The translations under genes and the position numbers were made by a program. A stretch of DNA of 64,000 bases from Tetrastigma voinierianum (lineage: Eukaryota > Streptophyta > Magnoliopsida > Vitales > Vitaceae), in contig JAEQBH010000899.1 in assembly GCA_016808115.1 (NCBI GenBank), forward strand, positions 62,001 through 126,000, given 5' to 3'. The notes below the pieces were generated by a model. That model was not told the origin of the DNA, did no database searches, and saw only the letters and a program-made list of their open reading frames with translations. Of this stretch, positions 34,085 through 43,981 are shown piece by piece. How positions within the stretch are numbered: position 1 is the first letter of the stretch; each line of letters starts with the position of its first letter.

Positions 34085-35050
34085 CCAATTCTACCCACTT
34101 CTCCGTCCCCTTCTCGGTACTCATCCGGGCCCTTCTCTGGTACTCGCCCAGATTTCTATTTTTTCGATACTCGCTCGGATCCCACCTTTCCCGGTACTCG
34201 CCCGGACCTTTCTCGGGTACTCGCCCGGATTCCACCTTTCTCTGGTACTCGCCCAGATTTTCACCTTTCCGGCACTCAACCGGGCCCTTCTCCGATACTC
34301 GCTCGGATCCCACCTTTCCCGGTACTCGCCTGGACCCTTCTTTGGTACTCGCCCAGATTTCTATTTTCCTAGCACTCACGGTTGCTTCCGGTGCCGCTCG
34401 AGATTCCCATTTCGATACTGCTGATCCTGCAGCACTACGGTACTCACAGGATTTCCCATCCGTGCAGATCCTACCTTTAGATACTCACGGATTTACAGCC
34501 TTCTCAGATACTTGCTCGGATCCACCTTTCCGCAGTACTCTCTGGATCTTACCTTTCCATTTTCGCCGGGATCCCTATTTCCATTTTCGCGGGATCTTTG
34601 CCTTCCGGTACTCACCGGATTTTACCTTCCCGGTGCTACTTGGATCCCACGTTTCGGGTACTCCCTAGATCCCACATTTCGGTGCTCTTAGAGATCCCCA
34701 TTTCGATACTCTCACGGGGATCCTACCTTTTCAGGTACTCACCGAATTTTACATTTAGATGGGATCCCCCATTCGGTACTCTCTACGAGATCTGCCTTTA
34801 GGTAATCGAGATTTTCCCTTCCTCGTACTCACGGTTTTACCTTCGATGCTCGCGGATTACCCTTCTTCGGTACTCGCCGGATTCACCTTTCGGCACTCAT
34901 TGGGATTCTGGCACCCGATACTCACAGTATTCAGCCTTTTGGTGCTTGCAGGACCTTTCTCTATAGTTTGCTCGGATTTCCTCATCTTCTCCAGCATCAT
35001 CCCCGGATTTCATTATCATTTCCGGGATTATGCTCGGATAACTTATCTTC
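34085..35050 (+). repeat. Minisatellite of ~22- and 28-bp units in E5 3' region
   Basis: About 35 variants of a 'ggtactcgcccggatccca' unit, with spacing alternating near 28 and 22 bases in the best part (34110-34375), then degenerating towards 35050. The arrangement makes several overlapping open frames on both strands (up to 200 codons, with T-R-P-D-like repeats). These look like artefacts of a repeat whose units lack stops rather than genes. Confidence 0.85.
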
Positions 35051-35230
35051 CCAGGCATCATGCTTAGTTTTCTTTAAGTCCTTCAATCGAAGTGACTCTG
35101 TTCAGATTGATCTTGATTTACTATTAAGGAATGAAATTGATGGTCATCTTGGTTTCTTCACTAGAGTTCATTCACTCTTGCATCACTTGCACTTCGCACC
35201 CACGATTCACTCGGGTGCATTCCTCTCTTG

Positions 35231-35245
35231 AAGAGGGGGCAAATT
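35231..35245 (+). other. E5 polypurine tract
   Basis: 'aagagggggcaaatt' directly before the TGTAGACCC start of the 3' LTR. Confidence 0.85.
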
Positions 35246-38200
35246 TGTAGACCCTCGATTTGCCCCCTCGTAGCACTTGCATTATCACATGGGTGTCACA
35301 CTCTGTCGTTCTCACTCTCTCTTTCGTAGGGCCCTTTTAGGCTTAGTTTGTCTCCGAGCCTCGGGTGGGCTTGTATGTGGTCGTTGAGTCTTGTAGTTCA
35401 CTTTATAGTGTCATCATGGCTTATTTTTTTAGTTATTGGCATCGTGCTATAGGAAGCAAGTGGGGCCTCGGGGTTTTAAGCTCGATCAAAGTTTATTAAA
35501 TTGTCTCAAATTCGAGACACTTGAGATTGTTTCAATCGTATCTCCTTGTCCCGTTCGAATTCATATTTGTTTTGTTGGATTCCTTGTTGCCAAGGGGTTT
35601 ACGTTAAAAATTCATAATTTTTATCAATCGTTGACTAATGGTTTGACGCTGGTTCATCGGGGCCCGATACGTATACAACATTGTTGTTTTGGGTGATTTT
35701 GGTGAAACACTCCTCCTTGTTTCGATCATATCTCCCTGTCCAGGACTTGGAATGGTGCCGTTTTTTTTGGTCTCCTTATTCTTCAGGGAACATTCTATCA
35801 AAATTTCATAATTTTCCTCAACCCGATGGACTGGTTGGCATCTGGTTCAACCGGTTAGTCGGGCCAGCTTGTGTGGAGCGTTGTTTTTTGTAATTTTGGA
35901 GCCCAAATCCTATATGGTTCGGGCCCATAAGCTCCAGCTCGACCATGGGCAGTATTGTGGGTCCATTTTGGGCCTTGGCTTAAGTTACATGCAGCCCACC
36001 ATGAATCCATATGGATACTTGGTGGTGAAGCAAGCTGAAAATTTAAGATATTCAGCTTGCATGGAAAATGAGAAGGAGTTAATGGGGAAGTTTCAGGCGA
36101 TTGGGCTCTTTTCAAAGCTTGAAGGTGGAAAACACCAAGGTAGGCTCATAAGAGTGAGGTGAATCAGTACAAAGGAGAAAGATCAAAGTGGAAGGGACCT
36201 TTGGAGGGACACTTTAGGGCTCAAGCGCCACGTTCTGCGGTCCCACTTGGATGCTTAAGCTTGGTTCTTTTAGTTTGTGGAAGAGGTAAGAAATGAACCA
36301 CGGCTCCACTCTGTCTTTAAGAGACATTCTGATCAAGTTTGAGGTTTCTCCTCAACCATTTGTGCGGTTTCACGCTCATACGTGAGGCCGGTTCAACGAT
36401 TTTCTTTGAGCGGAGTCTAGGTTACAGAGAACAACGGTTTTGTTTGATTGGTTCTCACTCATCAAGGCGAATCGATCATAGTTTATTTTGTTAGATTCTG
36501 AATCTTTTAGGAAGGTTCTGGAAATTTTGAAACCTCTCAACGAGATGGACTGGTTGAAACCGGTCGATCCGGTTCATTTAGGTTAGGTTTGCGGAACGGC
36601 GAGTTTGGGTAGTTTGGTTTGTTTTGGTTGGTTCTCACTCATCTGAGCTGAGAATCTATCACCGTTTGTTTTGTTAGATTCCTGAATATTTTAGGAAGGT
36701 TCTGGAAAATTTTGAGAGCCTCTCTCAACGAGCTGGACTGGTTGGGAAACCATATCAGTCGGTTCATTTAGGTTGGGATTTGCGAGAGACGGCGGTTTGG
36801 GTAGTTTGGTTTGTTTTGATGATTGGTTCTCACTCATAGAGCTGAAATCGATCACGCGCTTGTTTTTAGATTCCTGAATCTTTTAGGAAGGTTCTGGAAA
36901 ATTTGAGAGCCTCTCTGAACGAGATGGACTGGTTGAAACCATGCTCCGGTCAGTTCATTTAGGTTAGGTTTACAAGAAGCGGTTTTGGGTAGTTTGGTTT
37001 GTTTTGATTGGTTTCTCACTCATCCGAGGTTGAGAATCGATCACCGTTTAATTTTTAGATTCCTGAATATTTTAGGAAGGTTCTGGAAAATTTTGAGAGC
37101 CTCTCTCAGAGATGGACTGATTAGGAAACCATCAATTCGGTTCATTAGGTTGGGATTTTGCAGAGCGGCCGATTTAGGTAGTTTGTTAGTTTTTGTTTTG
37201 GTTGGTTCTCACTCATCCAGGCTGAGAATCAATCACGAATTATTACAGATTCCTAACTCTTTTAGGAAGGTTTTGACAAATTTTGAGAGCTTCTCTCGAC
37301 AGGATTGACTGGTTGGGAAACCAAACCAGCCGGTTCATTAGGTTCGGTTTGCAGGAACGGCAGTTTGGGTAGTTTGTATTATTTATGTTGGTTCTTGGTC
37401 ATTGGTGGAGTACACTCTGTTTGTCTTTTGAATTCCTGACTTTGTAAGGAAGGTTCTGAATTTTTGAAATCTTTTTCTCAATCATCTGGACTGGTTGGGA
37501 AGCAGAACCAACCGGTTCATTGGGTTAGGTTTTCGGAGATGATAGTTTGGAGTACTTTTCTTTGTTTGGGTTAGTTCTTGGTCATTCAAACCGAATCGCA
37601 TTCCTTTTGTTTTGTTAGTTCACGACTCTGTGAGGAAATTTTCTGAGCAAGGTTCAGAATTTTCTCAATCGTTTGGACTTGTTGAGAACCAATTCAACCG
37701 GTTGTGCAAGACAGCTCATGGGCAGCCCCCTATTTTAGCATGTTTCAGTCTCGAATCTATCATGGCGTGCTCTTAGTTGCCCAGGGGAACTTTGTGGGGC
37801 TGCTGGTCTACGAGTTCAGTTTCGGTTTGAACAAAGTGGGGTAGTGAGCAATCTTGGGATTAGTATGTATGGTTTGGTTTATTGGGATTTTAAAGGGAAT
37901 GTGTCTTTAAAGTAAGCAAACCGCCCCACCTCGCTTCGATCTTGCTTCCTTTCTTTTGGTATGGGATCAATATTTGGTTTTCATCATGATGTATGATGTA
38001 TTATTTGCCCTACCTATTCCTGCTATGCATGGCTAGGGACCTCGAGTACATGCTTAGGCGTTGGTATTTGTATTCATATGCGCACATGCTGTTTGGATTT
38101 TGACATTTATGATGCATTTGAGCCTTTTAGTGACCTCTGTGCGGTAGCTTGGCTAGGGACCACCAGGTATGTACTTTTATGTTAGGTAATGAATTTCCAT

Positions 38201-38713
38201 GGATCACTTTGTGTTTGGGTGTCATGCATACTTTGCTATGTTTGTTAGCTAACCTTTGATGTAGCATATGCCCGAGGGGACCTGAGTACACGCTATTTAC
38301 CCTTTAGGTTGAGTGTTTTTAAGCATGCTAGATACCAATTAAGTTGGTCTGATCTAAGTTGTATGTTTAGCCTAAGAGACTATCTGATCTGTGACCCATA
38401 TGCTCCTACATACCCAATTCACTAGTAGGGACGAGTTCAGGACTAGAGGGTTAACACCTCATTATGAGTACCTTTCTAGATAGGTATCCCGACCAGGGAC
38501 CCAAAATCTAGTTTTTTCTTGAACCGCTTTTCCTCTTTGGAGTCATTGGGGTTTTTGTTCTTACTTGGTTTCCCTTTATAAAAATAGCAACCAAAAGTAA
38601 GTGGCGACTCCAGGCCTTGTCCTCTCGAGAGACGGATTTTCTAAAATTAAATACAACCCACATTTTCAATACCATCTAAGCGAGTCGCGTAGGCAGTGAG
38701 ATCGGTAGGTCCA
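35246..38713 (+). repeat. E5 3' LTR
   Basis: It aligns with 24452-27919 at both ends and through the internal array. The exact right boundary is ambiguous by a few bases ('ggtccaccg' before CCAAG). Identical long words (for example 'catgaatccatatggatact') alternate with short CG-rich stretches full of indels. Confidence 0.85.
36430..37640 (+). repeat. Tandem array of ~185-195 bp units in E5 3' LTR
   Basis: Seven units matching those of the 5' LTR, with starts near 36435, 36615, 36810, 37000, 37195, 37380 and 37565. Unit order and divergence (last two most different) follow the other LTR. Confidence 0.88.
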
Positions 38714-39716
38714 CCGCCAAGAATTTCTCTCGATGAAAGCCAAAATTCATTTACTTGAACTTAGCATACAGGCGATGGTCTCTCGAAAATGGAGTAGAAC
38801 AACCCTCGAATGATCACCTCTGTGCTCCATCACCGGACTTGGAGTAGATCAAGATGTCATCAACGAAGAGCACAACCAACTGATCCAAATAGGGTTAGAA
38901 TACCCTATCCATGAGATCCATGAATGTTGTTGGGGCATTCGTCAATCCGAAAGGCATCACTGTGAACTTGAAATGCCCATACAGCATCCTAAACCCTGTC
39001 TTAGGGATATCTGCCTCCCTAACTCTCAACTAGTGAAAAATAGTGCGAAGGTCTATCTTGGCGTAGACTTGTGCCCCTTTCAGCTGATCAAATAAATCAT
39101 TAATCATTGATAGTGGATACTAATTCTTGATTGTAACCCTATTCAAGCGCCATTGATAATGCACGGTCGAAGGGTCTTGTCCTTTTCTTTTAAGCGAGCC
39201 GGGCGCCCGTGGTGAAGTGCTCGGTCTAATGAAACCCTTATCGACAATTCTATATGCGGACCTTGAGTTCTGTAACTGACCGAGTGCCCCGTCTATAAGA
39301 GTCATAGAAATGGGTGGCGTACTGGGATAACTCAATACGAGGAATCGACGTCCCTACAATTAATCGGGTAACTCATCGGGAAAAACTTATCCCATACTAG
39401 CAAACTACGAGGTAGATCAAATCTGTCTCTGCCTCGTCCTCGGTAAGGCTTGCGAGCCTTGACCCATCAGCTTGCCCGTGCCGAAATGCGGAGTTGGCCT
39501 GCGATGCGGGGTAAACATGCTTGTCCTTGAAGCGTAACACGGTGCGGAGTCTTTGTGTGTAGGCGGTAACTCTCCTACGTTCCCAATCAATGATGACTCA
39601 ATGCGTCGTCAACCCGGTCCATCCAGGATGGCGCGACTCCTAATCCGGGGGTCCGGTAATGACCGATCGACCCGTGAAATTCTAATGGTTAAAGTGACCC
39701 CGACTCCCTGCTGATA
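38714..39716 (-). pseudogene. pol: E3 reverse transcriptase and protease end
   Basis: Minus strand. Reverse transcriptase core: 'GHFKFTVMPFGLTNAPTTFM' and, after a stop in place of Q, PYLDQLVVLFVDDILIY with the FVDD catalytic box (~38838-38975). Upstream, AQVYAKIDLRT holds the first catalytic Asp (~39040-39075), then DKGFIRPSTSP and RLNRVTIKN (~39120-39240). Further right the protease C-terminal half is badly decayed and is cut by E6. It is broken by stops and frameshifts, but retains palm motifs lost in E10. Confidence 0.8.
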
Positions 39717-40506
39717 TGTCTGTTTAGCCAGAATCCACTTATTTTCACAAAAAATTGGGTAGAGTCTCCTTTGTTGGATGACGAAACGGACTACACCGTT
39801 AAATTCGTCTCGCGAAATCTGGTGACCCAGAAAAGTTTCATCAAATTTTAAGACAGTCGAAATATTTTTTTCGATTTTCTGGGTGATAAGTCGCCAATGA
39901 CTTCAAGGACGAGATTTTTACAAAAATCTCGGAAGTTGGGAAATGACTTGAGCTAAGTTCATTTAAAATAAAGTGAACTAAAAATAAATAAATTGTTTTG
40001 GAGCAGAAACGGGCCCGAACGAGAGATGGACACATGGAAAATTTAAAATAAATAAGAAAAAAAATGAAAAAGAATAAAAGTCGAAAGGGAGAAATGACGA
40101 GGAGAGGAGAGCGAGAATTGGAGAGAATGTAGTCGGGTATGTAAATATGGTAGAGGGGTGGTAATTCGGACTATAAATTTGCATGGTAATTTATTTTCAT
40201 ATTTTAGATTTAAATATGAATGAATGGGTCCCACAGAAATAAAGGGATGTATGTTGAGGATATCGGACGAGATGGATGCATTGGGGTAATCATATTACTG
40301 TTTGAGACCACAGACCAGGTTATGATTATGTGTTATACGAGGTTGTATGTTGGGTGAGACTACGGGAACAAAGGAACTTCTGCCAGATTTTTAAAAAAAA
40401 AAATGGAACGATAAATGGGACACAACTGATTAAGTGTCGGGTCACCGAAATCCACGAGAATTTTAAATCCAGTTTGGGTTTCAGCGGGACACGGTTGGGA
40501 TGTCCT
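39717..40506 (+). mobile_element. E6: solo LTR, internally deleted, Tekay-like family
   Basis: Reads on the + strand as the E1/E10-family LTR. 'ggatgacgaaacggacta', 'gtgacccagaaaa', and 'gttgtatgttgggtgaga' followed by a 'gggacacaac' segment match reverse-complemented E1 and E10 in order, ending near 'gggatgtcc'. Only ~790 bases remain of a ~2.4 kb LTR. E3 protease sequence resumes right of it ('atcccagagatctctaac', as in E10 near 53050). Boundaries are uncertain by ~20-70 bases, and a TSD such as ATGTC cannot be settled by eye. Confidence 0.65.
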
Positions 40507-40739
40507 GGCCCTGACGTAAACTCTGACATGTCCATGACCCTCAGGGTCCACAGTGAGTAAAATCCCAGAGATCTCTAACTCATGACCATAAATATCAAAT
40601 CCACACTTTCTACTAATCCTAGGGTGACTTATGCGACTTTTTCAAGTCTCAACCTCTAAGCCCAATCTCCACTTTGCTGGGTACATGATGAATGAATCGT
40701 TGCACGAGAATAAAAAACATCTTGCCCACTTAGGCAAGA
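40507..40739 (-). pseudogene. pol: E3 protease N-terminal remnant
   Basis: It aligns with E10 53030-53230, which contains the protease active-site region. On the minus strand the catalytic segment is no longer recognisable (FYSRAT-like where F-D-S-G-A-S/T is expected). It is bounded by E6 on the left and E7 on the right. Confidence 0.65.
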
Positions 40740-42479
40740 TGATTGAATAACTCAAAAAGTGCAATTTGAACCACATATTCGAATGGGTTTTAGTGCTTTT
40801 GATCATTAATCATGTCATTATCAAATTGAAGTGTTCATAATGTCATCTTAGTAACACTTATGCCAATTTGAAGTGTTTAGTTGTTTTGTAGACTTTTATA
40901 CACATTTGAACTTCAACCTCAATACGAAATGATGATCCTTAGGGTTGGAATTTTAGTCTCAACCATCAACAAGCCCAAAAATCAATGGAAAAACAAAGTA
41001 AAAGTGAAGAAAATGAGATGCGGTTGAAGACATGGCGAGAGGAATGCGAACAACAAAACGAGCAATTTCGCAGCTTTGTTGGCAACCAATTACGCGAAAT
41101 TAAATAGCGACCCATAAGCAGGTTGTAATCTCGGCACGCGTGCCCGGGGTGGCTAGCCCGCAGCGTGCAGTGCGGATCGCTTCTCTTTGAAAATTTCGCT
41201 GGCAGCGAAATTTATTAATAGCGAGTCGCAACCTTGCCAGAATTAAAGCCCTTGCCAAATTGGCTAATTCGCGAAATTCTCCCCAATAGCGAATTTGGGA
41301 ACTCGTCGCCTTTGTAGTGTCTGGCCGCCTTCAAACTTGGTGAGATTACTCTCTATCCTATAACAGCTTAGTTATTAGGGTTTTTGACATTTTATACCTT
41401 GAGGAGTCCCACCCTTAATGCCCCCTCATGTTTCGTAATAAGGGAGGAGAGGAGAGGAGAGGGAAGAAAGACAAGTTTTTGGTGATTTATGGATTTTCAT
41501 TTCTTGCTTTTGTAAATAAAGTTTGTTTTTATTTAAGTTTGCTTTATTTTCTCTTCTCTCTCTTCTTTCTCTTCTTCCTTTTTCCTTTCCATTATGACAC
41601 CTCTTGAAGACAAATGAATTCAGAGATGCTTGGCTAAACATCCTTTCCTTTGAAGGAAGGAAGCTAGCTTAGCTGATAGGGTTAAGCATATTATCCTCAT
41701 GTACTAAAGTTATGGGTAGTGTATTTATGGCCCTTATCTTCAAAACTCGGTTGCATAACATAGGATGTTATTGTCTTGGCGATACTCTCCATGCTCAGAT
41801 CTGATAGTAGTGACGAGAGTCTTTTGTGGCTCTTTAGATGGTCCTTACTTGCCTATGAGGTAATATTCACATGTTGGGTTCTTCAAATTAGGGTTAAATA
41901 ACATTTGCTTTTATTGTTTTAGCGATACTCTCCATGCTTTAGGGTTGGTGCTCGGGTGGGAATGCACTATGATTCTTTAGATGGTCTTTACTAGCTGGTC
42001 AGTACTCTCCATGCTTTAGGGTTCGGTGCTGGGTGAAGTGCCTTGTGATTCTTCTAGATCTTTACGAGCCTCTAAAAATGATAAAAAAAGAATGTTAGGG
42101 TTTTAAACAAAAAGGGGCCATAAGCACATCTGTGTTGACTCACATAGGAGGATAAAACTGAGGACATGTGTTTGCCCACTGGCTTGCCCGAGTTAGTGAC
42201 TAAATCTTCAAAGTAAATTTCTTCATTGTTAATTTCCAGTTTTAACTTTCGAGTTTTACAATTTCTGTTTTTCAAGCGTTCCCTGTTTTGAATGAATTCC
42301 CGAAAGTCGAATAGAAAGCCTTACCTTCGTAACACTAATACGAAACCATTTTTATAAGAAGAAAACCCATCCGTGTTGACCACTGAGCCACTATCGCATT
42401 AGCTTGACTACGGCGGTTGTAGGAAACTTAGGTATATAAATATTGTTGATTTTGGCTCGACCTCACGTAGCACGAATCA
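40740..42479. mobile_element. E7: solo LTR of unrecognised gypsy family
   Basis: Begins TGATTGAATAAC and ends GCACGAATCA, so the termini TGATT/AATCA are exact inverted repeats. It is flanked by CAAGA on both sides (40735-40739 and 42480-42484). E3 sequence matches E10 continuously across the site. At 1740 bases with no coding sequence and no internal primer site or polypurine tract, it is best explained as a solo LTR left by recombination. A TATA-like 'tttataccttg' (~41391) and AATAAAG (~41516) both read on the + strand. A 'gcgaaatt' word recurs between 41040 and 41310. Confidence 0.8.
41775..42070. repeat. Three imperfect repeats in E7
   Basis: The word 'gatactctccatgct' or 'gtactctccatgcttta' occurs at about 41780, 41924 and 42002. 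Each is followed within ~50-80 bases by a 'gattctttagatggtc'-like segment, giving three units of ~75-145 bases. Confidence 0.7.
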
Positions 42480-43629
42480 CAAGATAACATAAACATACAG
42501 TATAACTATGCCGATCCGTTGGCTCGGGTGTTAATCTGACCTCGTAGATACGCCCTTGGGTCCACGAAGTCGACACCTTGAGCCACTGTCCTCGGCCTCA
42601 GCCCATATACGGCCTCTACGGCTTGCTGTGCCGTACTCAGGGGCTGATGCGATTCCTGCGGCCCCGGCCCTTGCGGGAGTAGAAGGAACATCTCGCGTAA
42701 TGCGTGGCAGCGTCACATTGATGGCCGGATGAGGTGTCAGTAGTCACCAGGATCCCTGCGCCAGCGGTGATCACGGCCCCTTCATATGTCGGTATGCTTG
42801 AATGAAACATGTCATCGATCATTTAGTTAGAGATCTGATATGGCCTTTGCCTAATAATTCGTATTTTGTCCTTGAAACCCTCATGAGCCAAAAGCCTTGA
42901 GCTGCTTTCTGAACTAGAAGAGCCGACCCTCGCCACTCTTATCCACCGACTTTTAGAGTCTCGGATGCTAGTGCATCTTATCTCTCTCTGGCCATGGCCG
43001 TCATGACCATAAAGTCCATGTCTTATAGAAGGAATCCTACAATCTTGCCCTAGATGGACAACTTGACCATCCTAAGTTCCTCGCTGGCCATATGCGTGGC
43101 CCGTATAATCATTAATAGCGAGTGCTTTCTGTGAACTTAGCCACATATTCCATCATTGTCATACTTCCTTGCTTCAACTCAAGGAACTCTAGGGCCTTTG
43201 CATGTCTAGTAGTTGCAGGAAAGTATTTGCTCATGAAGAGCTCATGGAACTCTGTCCAAGTCATTGCCTCTAAGTCCCTCGAGGTCTTAATCCCAATCCC
43301 AACATACTTGGTTTTCACCCTCTAGCTGGACCGCTAGTCTAATTTTTGTCACATCAAAGGTGATTTCCAAGGCCTCCAATATCTTTTCAACCTTTCGGAA
43401 CCAATGGTCGACCACCATCGGATCCCCTCCTCCAGTGAATGTCGGAGGATGATGTGCCTTAAACCTTTGGAGGTTATTTGACCCTCCCTGACCCCCAGCT
43501 ACACTAGCATGTGCAATACTGGTAAACGCAACACCCATGCCTCCATAAAGGCCTACTAGTAAAAAAAACGAGCGATGGTTAGCTATCACCTCACGGATGA
43601 CCTCTACGTCCTCATCCTCGACTTGCCAT
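42480..43629 (-). pseudogene. gag: E3 gag remnant
   Basis: Minus-strand capsid gene starting at ATG 43629 in the same upstream context as E2. The core reads GGQGGSNNLQRFKAHHPPTF, 'GGGDPMVVDHWFRKVEKILE' and TFDVTKIRLAVQLEG (frame 43287-43661), then after a frame change 'GIKTSRDLEAMTWTEFHELF', KYFPATTRHAKALEFLELKQGSM and YVAKFTE (43112-43318). The zinc knuckle expected near 42780 has lost most ligands. The segment to 42480 is the gag-protease spacer. Confidence 0.85.
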
Positions 43630-43961
43630 CTACAAATGTCAAATGGCAATAGGATTATCAAATTTTTATCTCAGCCTAACTAGTAGTGCACATGCCAACC
43701 ACTAATAGACTTTATCATGTTCTGTTTGTTTTTATGAACCCCTAAGGTTATATTTTCTAACCCTAGTATTCCACATACAATCTACCATGTATATATATTT
43801 GCACAAATCATTACACATGTCCCACATTAATTCATCAAAATGCACAATGAATGCATGATCTAAACCCGTGCCCGTCGAGTCCTATGTATTTGTGTAACCT
43901 AAGCTCTAACACAAAACCGTGATGCTTGTATCAAACATTAAGCTCCTTAGGTAATCGTTCA
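43630..43961 (-). other. E3 leader
   Basis: Untranslated leader between the primer site and gag start on the minus strand. No feature beyond AT-rich sequence. Confidence 0.6.
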
Positions 43962-43978
43962 CCTAAGCTCTGATACCA
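43962..43978 (-). other. E3 primer-binding site (tRNA-iMet)
   Basis: On the minus strand 'tggtatcagagcttagg', three bases from the LTR end: an intact match to the tRNA-Met 3' complement. It shows that 43982-46254 is the 5' LTR of a minus-strand element. Confidence 0.88.
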
Positions 43979-43981
43979 AGC

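Larger units (their letters stand above)
24452..38713 (+). mobile_element. E5: Tat-type gypsy element, long LTRs, pol deleted
   Basis: A 14.3 kb + strand element with LTRs of ~3.47 kb (24% of the element each). Its interior has a possible primer site, a proline-rich gag with CAYH-type zinc knuckle, protease, and then a direct jump to integrase C-terminal sequence. The flanks AAAAG (24447-24451) and CCAAG (38717-38721) share three of five bases; E3 reverse transcriptase sequence resumes after it in register with E10 52330-52350. The gag/protease signatures place it in the Tat clade (Tat/Retand/Ogre relatives), unlike the Tekay elements around it. Confidence 0.88.

Noticed and set aside
34066..34668. 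200-codon open frame with repeated T-R-P-D-like peptide
   Set aside because: Product of the 22/28-base minisatellite. Other frames and the minus strand are equally open and there is no upstream gene context.
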